From: Kappaphycus alvarezii
Lineage: Eukaryota; Rhodophyta; Florideophyceae; Gigartinales; Solieriaceae
Assembly: GCA_002205965.3 (NCBI GenBank)
Contig: NADL03000665.1
Location: 496,001-560,000 of the forward strand
Direction of reading: 5' to 3'
Length of the DNA: 64,000 nt
Positions 42,682 to 53,950 of this stretch are shown one piece after another. Position 1 is the stretch's first letter. Every line of letters begins with the position of its first letter. The translations under genes and the position numbers were made by a program. The notes below the pieces were generated by a model. It did not search any database. It had not been told where the DNA came from and was given only the letters and a program-made list of their open reading frames with translations.

Positions 42682-43508
42682 TCATGCGGATGTGAGTTTC
42701 AAGACGGCGACCCACTGCTGACCCGGATCAAGTTTAGCGGGCTCAACTACTCGTGCCGGTTCGATACAGATGAAGTTTTGCCAGCCATCATCTGGCATAT
42801 CGGACAAGGCCGTGGCTTTGTCAACATAGGGGTTCCAAACGACAGCCTCTGGAAGATTCTCCTTGGATAATGTGAGATTAGCTTGCGGGATTGTCAAAGT
42901 GTTTTTGGTGTCAAGGTAGACACGATCAACTTCCTTTCCAAAAGTAATGTCGCCGGATTGGATTTTGTGAATACCGGGTTGGTCGGGATCAATGGTGTCT
43001 TTGTATGTAACACCGTCGAAGTCTGATAAGACGGTGGAGAGTGCTTGACATGTAAAGTAGGAGTGTAGAGCTGTTGTAAAAAGTGAAGGGCTTACTATCT
43101 GTATTGGTATTCTTGACGGTCATGGTGACGGTAAGGGTGTTTCCATTGGTGGAAAGCTGTACATGGTAGACGACCTCAAACTTATGGGGCCATAAACTGG
43201 AGGTTGTGTCGTCGGTATCAGTGAGAATAAACTGTGCGGCAGTTTGATCAGGGGAGTGGGAAAGAGGGATCTAAGGACCAGAACATGTTGCGTGCAAATC
43301 CATGTTGCTTGAGGGGGCCATTCTTGGCGAATTGAGGAAAGCAGATGGGAATGCCGCCACGAATAGCCTTGGAACCGTCGAGGACAGCAGTTGGGGATGT
43401 GTAAATGATTTCTTGCCCAGCAGCGTTTTTCCAGCTAGTGACGTGAGCGCCAAAATGGTAGATGGTGACTTCGGAGGATCCGGCGCCCTTTAGGGTAACG
43501 GTTTCCAT
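42682..43508 (-). CDS. Glucose-6-phosphate 1-epimerase-like protein (D-hexose-6-P mutarotase)
   Basis: Interconverts the alpha and beta anomers of hexose-6-phosphates. Start ATG 43506-43508. The family's N-terminal half is plain: YHFGAHVTSWKNAAGQEIIY, SKAIRGGIPICFPQFA, KQHGFARNMFWSLD, with the substrate-contacting Arg and catalytic His region. The C-terminal half: WPHKFEVVYHVQLS, FTFTTALHSYFTC, FDGVTYKDT, VVWNPYVDKATALSDMPDDG and FICIEPARV, with the catalytic Glu in the last. Two frame changes both lie in runs: a G4 at 43251-43254 and an A5 at 43078-43082; removing one base from each gives a continuous protein of about 275 residues, normal for the family. Confidence 0.9.
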
Positions 43509-43944
43509 TGTTGCAAAATTGGGAGGGGTTGAGTAGGGCGAGAAGGAAGGATAGTTGGGCTAGCGCGAGAGATTGGAATAATCCGGCGTGAGAGGCAACC
43601 ACCCTATGATGGTACGTTGGGGTTATGTCAAATCTCAACAGCTCGGATGCGTAATGATTCTCGAGCAAAATTGAATAGCTGCACAACGCAATCGTCTACA
43701 AGACCAAAGTTGCATAGATACGGTATGCAGCGAATTGCGTCGTCTTTTTTGAGGTTTGTAAAAAAGATGGAAAAACATCCACATTTCTTATTGTTTTGCT
43801 CCATTGATCGTATCTAAAATAATTTGCTCATCTGTCATTTCGAGTGATTGGTATTGCTGTGAAACGTAGAAACCCCCCATCCTTATCCCGCTTACACCTT
43901 TATTCTCAGATCAACGGGCTTACCTCTATCGAAGACGATATCTC
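43509..43944. other. Divergent intergenic region
   Basis: 436 bp between the epimerase-like gene (-) and cycloartenol synthase (+). No feature recognised beyond AT-rich sequence at 43740-43830 that could hold promoter elements. Confidence 0.45.
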
Positions 43945-46145
43945 ATGTGGCGACTCAATGTTGAGCGTGGACGCCAGTGGTGGACTTTTAATCCTGCAGA
44001 AACCGCACCCGAGGGTTTCCATGAGGCACTCGAACAAGCTCGTGCTGGTTATACAAAGGATCGAGCTACTCATCAGCACTCTTCTGACAAAATCCTTCGA
44101 CTCTTAGCTTCGTACAACCTACTTGACAATGCCACAGAAGGTAAGCTGAAACCAGTACCTGAAACGTTAACCAATCCTGTGGATCGAGTCTTGCACAAGG
44201 CGCTGGCGTATTATTCGACTTTACAAACCGCCGATGGACATTGGGCCGGCGATTATGGAGGACCCATGTTTTTGTTGCCAGGTATGGTTATCGCAATGTA
44301 TGTCGCCAATATGCCATTTGAAGGCGAGACGCGGAGGGAGTTGGTGCGTTATTTGAAGAATCATCAGAATACGGATGGTGGCTTCGGTTGCATATCGAGC
44401 ACAAGTCTACAATGTTTGGCAGTGCATGAATTATGTGGCTATGAGATTGTTGGGTGTAGCGAGTGATGATGACGCTTGTGTGAAGGCTAGGGATTGGATT
44501 TTGTGCAATGGCGGTGCAGGAGGCATTCCGGGATGGGGTAAGTTTTGGCTTGCTGTACTGGGCGTGTATGAATGGGACGGCCTGGATCCCTTGACCCCGG
44601 AGTTTTGGCTTATGCCCTATTGGGTCCCATGTCATCCGGCCAGGTTTTGGTGTCACTGCCGTGTCGTTTACTTGCCTATGAGTCATTTGTATGGAAGAGG
44701 GCAACGGGTGAAATTACCCCGCTGGTGAACGAGTTGAGAAACGAGCTTTACGAAGAGGACTACGATACTATCCAATGGAATTCGTTCAAGGGAAAGTGTT
44801 GTGAGGAAGATATCTATGTGAAACGCCCAAGGTTGCAGCGATTGTTGTGGGGTGCTGTCGACTTGTTTGAGAGGTTGTGGTTCCCAGGCAAGGCGTGGTT
44901 GAGGAACCGTGCTTTGGAGGAAACATTAGCCCTGGTGAAAAATGAAGATGAAAACACCAACCACATCGACATTGGTCCAGTCAATAAGGTTATCAACTTC
45001 TTGTGTGTGTGGTTTGATGATCCGCGCAGTGAGCGTGTCGGACTACACGCAGATCGCATGAAGGATTACCTGTGGCTTGCTGAGGACGGCATGAAGATGC
45101 AAGGGTACAATGGATCGCAGTTATGGGATACCGCGTTTTCATCACAGGCTTTGATGTCAGTATCCCGTGACGTGTTGCAGCCGTTTGCCGAGATGTTGAG
45201 CATGGCACATCACTACTTGGAAATAACTCAAGTTTTGGTAGATGTCCCCGATCGTGAGCGGTGGTACCGCCATCAGAGCAAGGGCGCATGGCCCTTTAGC
45301 ACGCGAGATCACGGCTGGCCCATTTCAGATTGTACTGGGGAAGGATTGGCGGCAGCGTTAGAGTTGCAGTCAAACAAAGGCGCTTGGATCCCGAAAAAAG
45401 AAGTGATAAGCCTGGAGAGACTAGAGGATGCCGTCAAAATGATTTTGAGCTATCAGAATGGCGACGGCGGCTGGGCGACGTACGAAACTAGGAGAGGAGG
45501 GGCGTGGCTGGAGTTTATGAACCCGTCCGAGGTCTTTGCGGACATTATGGTAGATTACTCCTACGTTGAATGTTCCGCGTCATCGATGAAAGGGCTGGCT
45601 GCGTTTCGGAATGAATACCCTAATCACCCGCTCATCCCAGAGGTAAACACGTCTTTAGAGCGGGGTGTTAAGTATATCGAGAGTATTCAGCGGCAAGATG
45701 GATCATGGTACGGTAGTTGGGGAGTATGCTTCTTGTATGCCGCATGGTTTGTGGTAGACGTGTTCACCGCTATGGGGAAACGTTGGAAACAAACAGCTGC
45801 ATGCGACGGGCGTGTGAATTTATTCTAAGCAAGCAGAGAGAAGATGGAGCGTGGGGGGAAAGCTACCTTAGTTCTGAGACCAAGGCATACGTTAACTCGG
45901 AATCTGGTCTGGTGGTGAGCACAGGTTTTGCATTGGTAAGTTTGGCGATGGCAAGGTGGCCTGACAAGGAGCCACTACAGCGAGCAGCTGACTTTCTGAT
46001 GAGGGAACAAGAAGAAAGTGGAGACTGGCCACAGCAGTCTATTGCCGGAGTCTTCAATAAGAACTGCATGATTTCGTATTCGCAGTATCGAAACATCTTT
46101 CCTATCTTTGCGTTGGGAATGTATCGGCACAATTACTTGTCATGA
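43945..46145 (+). CDS. CAS1: Cycloartenol synthase (oxidosqualene cyclase)
   Basis: Cyclises 2,3-oxidosqualene to cycloartenol, the first sterol of plant-type sterol synthesis, on the ER membrane. Start ATG 43945 ([15 protein letters not shown]) matches the MWKL opening of the family. Terpene-cyclase QW repeats occur throughout (for example [46 protein letters not shown]). The catalytic box reads [11 protein letters not shown]: the catalytic Asp is present, and His and Ile at -6 and -2 plus Tyr in [11 protein letters not shown] are the three residues that distinguish cycloartenol from lanosterol synthases. The usual DCTAE is DCTGE here. Frame changes near 44388, 44425, 44695 and 45778. Corrected length is about 733 residues, near the family norm of 750-760. 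Confidence 0.94.
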
Positions 46146-46538
46146 TGTTCGAGGCCAGACCTCTGCATGCCGCCAATTCTGTAGAGTGTCATCTGCGGTT
46201 GCGTGATCAGTTTTAAATTAGATATGGCTGCAATGACTCGTCCTCCTTTAGCGTACAGACCCCGTGATTCATCTCCACCACTCGTACCAGTCCCATGACG
46301 TTGGGGATAAGACAAGTCCGCATTAATTTCCCGCGGGGAAACATCTCATCAATTCAAGCGAGCAATTACTAAAAGCCCAACAAGACCAGTGTTGTACTCT
46401 TGTGCAATGCTGTCACATTATGACTCACATGCCCCGGCATTTACTGCCTGCTGTAGACATTATAGAAGCACGTAAAACAAATCAATGACCCTGTTACATC
46501 ACTCGCTATCCTCATCGGAACTGACGTGATCCCACTTT
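46146..46538. other. Convergent intergenic region
   Basis: Between the 3' ends of cycloartenol synthase (+) and the EIF1AD gene (-). No feature recognised. Confidence 0.5.
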
Positions 46539-46982
46539 CTACGATTCGGATTCCCCATCCCTACTTCCCACTCCTCGTCGTATCCATCCCCGCGTGTCCC
46601 TCCTCTTCACCCATAGTATCCTTCCGTTCCTTTGTTCCACGTCACGCCTCTCCGTGAATAGCTCCGGCCAAAATGCCTCTCTCCTCAGCGCGTCCAAAAA
46701 CTTCTCCAATACGATAACCTCTATATCACCCCTTACCCGACTAGACCCTCTGGTCGCATCATCCCTTACAAACACGTAACTACCTCGTTTGATGAAGGCT
46801 ACATGACGCAGACGTTTCGGGAGTCTGTAGAGGGCGAGAACGCCATTGCGGCCGATTTCTACCTCGAACAGATTCTCGCCTAGGGTCTGAGTGACTCGGG
46901 CGATCGCTTGACCAGGCGTTAAGCTAGGTGGTGTGGAAAGCAGACCATGTCGCTGATGGCGCTTACTGGCAGGGGGGGGCAT
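46539..46982 (-). CDS. EIF1AD: EIF1AD-like protein (eIF1A-type S1/IF1 fold)
   Basis: Member of a small eIF1A-related family; the human protein is linked to 40S ribosome maturation. Start chosen at ATG 46980-46982 (MPPPASKRHQRHGLL), because the following sequence matches the family from its N-terminus, giving 147 residues. The OB-fold core reads ARVTQTLGENLFEVEIGRNG, LYRLPKRLRHVAFIKRGSYV and VRGDIEVIV, and the family-specific end LRREAFWPELFTE (usually KEGFWPE-F) is present. A Gly/Arg-rich tail follows. An open frame extends upstream but lacks homology. No frameshift, unlike its larger neighbours. Confidence 0.88.
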   Translation of the reverse strand: MPPPASKRHQRHGLLSTPPSLTPGQAIARVTQTLGENLFEVEIGRNGVLALYRLPKRLRHVAFIKRGSYVFVRDDATRGSSRVRGDIEVIVLEKFLDALRREAFWPELFTERRDVEQRNGRILWVKRRDTRGWIRRGVGSRDGESES

Positions 46983-48007
46983 GAGACAGCAAACACCTCC
47001 CTCTCGCTTAAGTGCGGCTTCGGCAAAGAGCAGTTGATGTAAGTATGGCGAACTTCCCAGACTGGAGTGGCTTAGTGATCTTGTCACGGACTGCTGTGGT
47101 CACTTGAAGAGAGGGGCTCAAAATATTCGCCTTATAGTACTGTAGTGGAAAAAAGTATAGGCCATGAGACCATTATTGCTCACCAAGACACAAATTACTG
47201 TAAGCCTCAAACGACACAGTTAAGGTATCATTACCTTCCATGCGTTTTGGAACATGTAGGCCAACCTATTTTTCAAACATTATACTGTATCACCCCCAAT
47301 TTCCCCCCTTCCAGTAATCTATCTGGGAATCACCTGCATCTGAACAAACTTAGGAGGGTAATGAATATTCATCTTCACCAGTTTATTCTACGACACTGGT
47401 GTTTTTGGTATACCGTGTCCACCCTCCAAATAAGTTACCCTCTGAAACCCGTTTGGAACTATATACAGTACTGTATTTATTACGAGGCGCATAAAATAAA
47501 GCGTGAGCGAACGCTCCACTATATGAAGAGTGATTTTCCCGTCTAAAATCGGGAGAGGCTGCTGAGACGCACGCTTTACGCAAACATCATTAACAGTGAG
47601 ACAAAACTCTTACAATTTGAGACACTCTATCAAGGATATAGCTCAAGCTCACTCTTTCTTCCGTGTTAGGATATTTGATCACTTAGTGATCATTTATCGC
47701 ACATTGGTACCTTAAACTTTCTCATTCAATGCAAAAAGAGACCATTCTCTATAAAATGAGGCATATCAGGCTTGAAAAGCAATAAGAGGCCATTTTAAAG
47801 ATTACTAAGCTTCGCGATGGAATAAAAATTACTGCTAGAAAAATTGAGAATGTCACAGGCGTCCGAAAAGATAAGCGCTGAGTTTAGAGACCACTGTTAA
47901 GAAGAATAATTGTAAGGAGAAACACAGATTGAAAATTGTCTATTGCATGTCCGGAAAGAAACCCGTGATTTCCAAGGAATAATGGAAGGTCATCAGTCAT
48001 TCTTTTC
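46983..48007. other. Start of the AT-rich region
   Basis: Composition changes near 47.1 kb to distinctly AT-rich. TACTGTAGTGGAAAAAAGTA at about 47134-47153 resembles the end of Tc1-A (TACAGTGGGGTGAAGAAGTA) and may be a stray terminal repeat, but no partner was found. CAGTACTGTA also occurs at about 47465-47475. The 133-codon frame 47145-47546 has no recognisable motif and is probably chance. Confidence 0.4.
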
Positions 48008-48477
48008 GTGACACAGACGGAAAAAGGATTTTCAATTGATGATTATCAGTTTCACACAGCACTTTTTTGGGCCGCATCTGATTTCAGGCCAGAGCTGAAA
48101 AGAATAGTACTTAGTAATGACGCAAGAAAGGCTTATCAAACTTCAAATAGAGATGTTTCTTACAACAAAGTTGACATACAAGAATTCTCGAAAAATTCTA
48201 CTCTAAGATTTGATCATGTCGAATCGCTTTGTAAACTAATCAAAGGAAATGAAATAATGAAGAATGCTTGCGTTCTGACCAAAATAAAGCATGGAACATT
48301 GTCTACAAATATTTCCACGCTACAGAGGTAACATTAAAGCGGCGCCCATTTGTCTCTCATCGCGAACCAGTAGTAACAGAAGTGTCCGGTCTTTACTCAT
48401 ATAAGCCTTTCTGCTCTTTTTGCGGCGATAAAGTGATGTTAGATAGTCATACTATAAGTCAAGTATTTCGCTGGTGA
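48008..48477 (+). other. Unassigned coding-like segment
   Basis: Two overlapping frames (48008-48331 and 48268-48477) that look like one peptide with a frame change near 48280: FSIDDYQFHTALFWAASDFR at the start, then NKAWNIVYKYFHATEVTLKR, and YKPFCSFCGDKVMLDSH near the end, with a Cys pair and a His that could be a small zinc site. Not recognised; a decayed transposon protein is the likeliest explanation. Confidence 0.3.
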
Positions 48478-49619
48478 AATACCTGAGTTATAGTATGAAA
48501 AGAATGATTTAGCAGAACGTATCGAATATATTTGCTTTGAACCGACATTAATAGCGAAAGAATTTGACCTGGCTTAAATGTTATAGGTGAAGCAATTTTA
48601 TGTCTTTCAGGCGGATTAACAATTGTACAGTAAAAATTATAGGAATTACATTACCAGAAAATTATTATTTGGATTAATGCTCGCCATGATTCTGGTGTTA
48701 TAAGCTTGATTTTCTGTACAAAATAAAGTCGCTGGACTGTTCATAGGGTATGTAATGGGTCCACAAGTACTGTTGGGCGTTATAAAACACTTTTATTTCG
48801 TCCACCGGTGATTTTTTTGTAATTGGCTTCTATGCAGGATCGGGTACCATTTCATCCTTTGAAGGTGAAAATGCGTTAGAGAAAATATAATACTACTTTT
48901 GGACTGTGCTGCGTTTCTAGTTACCCAAAAAAATGAAAATATTTCCAAGTGCTCTTTACAATTCTTTGGCTAATCAGTAGCAGTTATAGGATTTAAGTTA
49001 TTTGGTGGACTGCACTGGTGATTTATGTAGCCAAATAAGCCCTAGATTTCTAAAAAGTATTGAAGGATATTCAGAAGTTATGACTGAGTTTCATTTTCTC
49101 AAAAAAGAAGGTATAACATTTAATCACGTTCAAATTGGTATTCGTTTGGTAGTACTTAATTTATTCACACTTTTCTGTATTCTCTGGCAGAGCTAATTGT
49201 GACTGTAATTAATGTCGAAACTTTCGCTATATTTGACCCCTTTATTCTCAAAATATATGGAGTAGTAAACTTGCTATAGCTTTACCAGACATATTCTGTT
49301 TAGTTTATAATTTGAGGTATGTTAAGCAGTTTTGGTCATATGACCTATAAGTTTTCCACCAATATATATTGAATACTGTTCTATACAGTCTTTAAATTAC
49401 ATTGAAACATTATATGTTATTTTCATTCATGAAACTACAGTAAAATTGTTATAATTACATCCCAGAGATCTTTAAAGTATTAGTATTCTCCAAATATACC
49501 CTAAGTTTCCGTTTTTCGTATCATTTCTGGAGGCACGTCTATCCGCCCTTTTTTCGTTTCTAGAAATATTTATTTAGACTATGCAACTATAATGATTTTT
49601 GCGGTTCCCGTCCTTCGCG
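48478..49619. other. AT-rich stretch without a gene
   Basis: Only short chance open frames on both strands; nothing recognised. Confidence 0.6.
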
Positions 49620-50615
49620 TCAATTGACCCCCTCTAAAATATTCTGTTCGTTCAGTTCGGCACCTAAAGTTCGCTTCCCCTGTTCCACACTACTACTACC
49701 TCCTCCTTCCCCACTCTTCTCTACACGAAACAGACAAACGTTCTCAGTGTACGGCAGAGGAGCCGCGTTTGCGATAGAATAAAACATATTACATGTAAAT
49801 AAGCATGAATATATTTTCATGTGTATACTTGGGACCGCATAAATATTTCATATAGTATATTGATGCATTGAAAGAGGAATATTTGACAAAGTAGGCGTCA
49901 TCAGAAGGTCAAAAACCGCGAAAACTGTGCTACGGACTCGGCTGAGAACTTGGATGTAACTCTCGAAGAACTCATTACACTTCAAAATAATGATTCTGTC
50001 GCTGTTTTTTTACTGCATAAAATTTCTACTCCCGGATGTTTTATATCGACTCGGAGACTTCTTCGGAATTCAATAGACGAAATTGTACTCCACATGGTTC
50101 TGGCGAAGGCGATGAACTCATTTAGAGGCTTAACCACTATAAAATTCATCCTAGTTGGATTGTTCATGCTTAGTTCCGCACCTAAAAATAACAAAACAGT
50201 TCACACCGTCTTGGGACCCGAAATGTAGAATTTGGGTAGTATATTTCAAATATTCTTAGCAAGTATGGCATTCTCTACCACCGAAGATTGTTCCATCACA
50301 TCATGGAAGTCTTGGGATGGATTAATTCTGGAACTACTCAATCCGTACATTTCGAGATTGATAATGAAGTCGAAGAGATTTGAAATGAGATCTAGAACTT
50401 CGTCCATGAGTTCCTGCAATCGAATGCTGCAGACGTCAATCTCATGTGTGACGATGCTACTCGTATTTTGTACCGCCGGTGTGAGATCATGATGAACTAC
50501 AAAACAGAGTTTTATGTTAATCAGCTGCTGTTGTATGTTCTGTAGATATAGGGCTAGTTTCTTCCTCAATTTATTTGTTTCATGTTTTAACGTTCTTTCT
50601 CGTACAAACTTTTGC
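49620..50615 (-). other. Unassigned open frames on the - strand
   Basis: The best frame is 50246-50615 (open upstream of its first Met), with KFVRERTLKHETNKLRKKLA, then YLQNIQQQLINIKL and LQELMDEVLDLISNLFDFII: a helical, coiled-coil-like protein of about 120 residues. A second frame, 49982-50194, and a third, 49620-49820, lie downstream on the same strand and may be decayed continuations. No family recognised; probable mobile-element remnant. Confidence 0.3.
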
Positions 50616-51039
50616 TCTTCTACTCAGGGGCGATCTACGAATCGGAAAAATACTGGAAATTGGAGATTGGAAATTTATCATATTCATATAATCCAATGAT
50701 ATGTTACGGCGTTTCTATAGGTGATTTCCAGTTTCCTTAACTTTAGGGGAAATCTAATATTTCTTCTACATGAAAATTATGTATCATACTTTCAAAGAGT
50801 TCCAAAATCTAACATTAATGTCGAGAATGGACACGCGCATAACTTCATGCTGTTGATGTCAACAGTGATATCACAGTCTAGCTCTCTACTCCAGGCTCCG
50901 TTCTCCGTATCTTTTAGCTTCTGGCCCTGGTCAGATATCCAGTCCCATTCCTGTAGCCAACTCGAAGCGCGGACCCAAGCCCAAAAATAGCTGGGAACAT
51001 TGAGCCAATCTCTGATTTTCAGGTGTCTGCAAACAATAA

Positions 51040-51432
51040 GTCACAGCAGCCCGCCCAATCGCATGTAAACCGAGCAACACGCCCCACCGCCCACCATTAA
51101 TTCAACAACAGTTCTCGGTTCCTTCTTCTTTCCACGCAATACCTAACCTGTCGCTCGGTGAAGTCACTCCCATACCGAATGTACCCCATATTTATCACGC
51201 CAAAGCTTTTAATCTTAATGAAATCCATCCCGTTCATTATACATCTTTTGGGATGTCAAGAGGTGATATAGATAAAGCTGGGGAGGACATCAATATCTCA
51301 ATAGATATTAACGACCATCACTCGCAAGCAGATTCGACAGATGCTCGAAAAAAGTCTCTATTACGGTCGATGAGTCTTTTCTCGTACTTAAGCGATCCTT
51401 CCTCGATAACTACAATTGTAAGTGCATACTGA
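51040..51432 (+). other. 130-codon open frame without Met start, possible exon
   Basis: An uninterrupted frame whose peptide has balanced, non-random composition (SLGEVTPIPNVPHIYHAKAF, IHPVHYTSFGMSRGD, ADSTDARKKSLLRSMSLFSY). It ends at TGA 51430-51432 (or one base later by frame), but a strong splice-donor consensus GTAAGT lies at 51418-51423, and pyrimidine/AG sequences that could be acceptors lie at 51020-51050. It may be an internal exon of an unrecognised gene. Confidence 0.3.
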
Positions 51433-51966
51433 AGGCTCTAAATGTAAGTGGAGTTTGCAGCACTAAACTAAGCACGGAACACAAGTTCATTACAACAAAA
51501 ATGGTTTAAAAATCTATCTCCGTTTCTGCTGCTGCTGTGATAGTCTACTGCGCAGACGACGCAAATGCCTTTCTCTCTGAGCCTTTCTCTCCGAAACTGC
51601 ACTCAATATTTCAAGACTTCCCCCACTGCTATCAAATTGAAAAAGTTTAGAAGGGGTTTGGCGGTCTTTACATGGACCCACGGTGATGTACATATTCTTG
51701 ATAACAGGGAAGCAAAAATTGGGGAGAATCCCACATCTTCAAGCCATTGCCCCTTTACGAAAAATAACCAGCACAGAGAGCCGTACTTTGAAAAATCGGA
51801 GTACTGCCGTCTGTTGCATGTCCGGGGCTATACACGCATGACGACCGTACGGTCACATTTAATGGAACCACGCACACGATCGGAACTGGACAGATAACTG
51901 GTGCACCTGTGGGCTGGTAGTATAGCGTCGCTGTTTAATAGTGCGACATTTTGCCCAGTCGCAGTT

Positions 51967-52870
51967 TTAGTGCAATACGCGGTGCCCAGTTGTTCTCGTG
52001 AAAGTAACTAATCCCGCCAGCTAATGGGAAAACTAACACACACACACCAAGGCTCACAGGTTGGTCTCTGTCCCTCTTTCTCTTCGAGCACCGTGCGATG
52101 CAGTAGCACAGCTCGCCGACGGCGATGAGAAGTTGAGGTAGTAGAGCCGTGGTGATTCCATAGATTGCTGAACGGTATACTTGTCCTCCGCGTTGTAAGG
52201 CCGGGCTGTGATCCGTGGAATTCTAGAACCTTGGTATTAATCGAGTCCAAAAACCCGTAGAAACTACGGGTGCAATATGGGACGAAAAGAGAGGTAGTAG
52301 TGGGTCAGCATTGCTTATTATCTCCAAGGAGATAAATTTGCTGTCATCAACGACAACCTTGAAGTTCCTAATCGTATATAAATGCCGGAGTCCACGGCAC
52401 CAATTGTGAGTAATACCACAAACAAGCAGAGAGAGTGATAGTATAATATTGGATATGGGGGAAATAAAAGGGGACAGGGCGGATATACGTGGCCATAGAA
52501 AAAGTTGCCGTTGGCAATTTTGCGGCAAAGGCAGAAGTTGGGAGTCAAGTTCAGAGCCAACACCGGGGTAGCTGTTTATTCCGGGGCCCTATTGGCCAGC
52601 TGGGTATAAATACTAGTAAGCTAGGTTAGGTTTATCTACGATGGCGGGGTAAGTAAAGTCAATGTCAGTCAAGTACTGGAGATCCAAGTTATAGATGAGT
52701 AAAGTAAATATTTGGCCCAATAGGTGCCCTTCACCTGTCTAAATATCAGGTGCAAGGTGAGAGCCGAGTGGTCCAGAATACACGGCCTCGGTTCCACCTG
52801 GGTGGGTATACAATACGAAGAGTAATGGTGGGCGAAAGTCGAAAATTGCCCTTAAGTTACAGTACAGTAC
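51967..52870 (-). repeat. Left arm of a ~0.9-kb inverted repeat
   Basis: Reverse-complement match to 59760-60672, about 80% identical by eye over the best parts. Shared blocks include TAACTTGGATCTCCAGTACTT, read here in reverse, GTGAAGGGCACCTATT, TTGGCTCTGAACTTGACT and TGCCAACGGCAACTTT. Similarity stops at GTGCAATACGCGGTG on the outer side and at a CAGTACAGTA word on the inner side. Open frames in the two arms encode similar peptides (VYSGPLGSHLAP against VYSGPLGSQLGP). Confidence 0.8.
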
Positions 52871-53194
52871 CTCCTGGTTGCAGTGCGCCAGCATGAATAA
52901 AAGTTGAATCATAAAATATTCATAGAAAACTCTATTGTGTCTTCTTGATGAGAAAAGGGAAAAGACGGAGATGACACAACTGAGATACACTGCAGAATTT
53001 TACACTGAGACAAAACTCACTTTCGAGAGCAACACTGGGTTTTTTGCTGGCTAACCTCTACACACTCCGTTCATATCAGGCTTCTTATACAGATGACTTC
53101 AACATGTCTCCTTGCCTAATTCACAGTGTGAACGAGATTGTAGCTATTAAACATCAATACAAATCAATACAAACAAACGGAAACGTCCATTCCA

Positions 53195-53950
53195 ATGGAA
53201 GCGAAAAACATTTTAAATTATAAAACGATTCATTCAAATGTCATGGCCATTACATGTACCTTCGGTCATCAAATATCACTAAAATCAGCTTTGCTAGTGA
53301 CAGTGACGAGGACCAATTTCACCATAGCAGTATCGACGTCAGCTGGAGAGGTAACAAGGGCGGACACAATGTCTCTGGATCCCGCGATCAGATCATACGA
53401 AGGAGATGGAGGTGTGCTAAAAAGAAAAATTGGGGAGTTTAAATCACTCAACAGCACGTGTGTTTCAAAATATGAAGCCTTGGGACAAGGGAATTTAGAT
53501 GGTTTCGTATGCTTTTGTAGCGTAAATAGCTACATGCTTTACGTGCACTACTTTCTTGAAACACATTTTTTCGTAGAAGCTCTTACCACTAGGGCCTCAA
53601 ACCCAGAGCAAAGCGCGAAAAAGGTTTGGGAGAGTGTGTAGCTCCATTTATTGGATCTGTACGGAAACGCAATCGAGATCGGCAGGAAATGAGTATAAAT
53701 GGCATAGTGGAGCTTTCATCAGCGTTTCGACCACATATTCTGAGGATTTTATGAAACAAACCCAGGAAGCGGAACTAAATAAAGCACGCTTCTTGGCGTC
53801 AGAGGCCAGAGGCCGCTTTACCCAAGCTTTACTAACGATCATATCACAAGCTAAAAAAAGGTTAAGAGAAGACGAAGGCCAGACCGAGAAGATAGTTTAT
53901 AGTCAAACATTTAAAGACTTCATAGCCGAAATATCGGAAAGCCTCTAATT
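53195..53950 (+). other. Unassigned coding-like segment inside the inverted-repeat interval
   Basis: Two frames (53195-53641 and 53634-53948) form one plausible product with frame changes: a basic part (SGSRDQIIRRRWRCAKKKNW in a third frame near 53376-53440), FKSLNSTCVSKYEALGQGNL, and a helical C-terminal part EDFMKQTQEAELNKARFLAS with AKKRLREDEGQTEKIVY. The architecture (basic DNA-binding-like part plus helix) recalls the accessory Myb/SANT-type proteins of Harbinger transposons, but no motif proves it. Related helical sequence continues to about 54290. Confidence 0.35.

Noticed and set aside
16319..46145. Programmed ribosomal frameshifting as an explanation for broken genes
   Set aside because: Too many genes and sites, both +1 and -1, often at homopolymers, including non-coding LTR differences; sequence error explains all.
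46983..47087. Upstream extension of the EIF1AD frame by 35 codons
   Set aside because: The extension has no family similarity, and the Met at 46980-46982 aligns with the family start.
47145..47546. 133-codon open frame at the start of the AT-rich region
   Set aside because: Peptide rich in His, Tyr and Cys without motif; begins inside a Tc1-end-like sequence. Considered chance.
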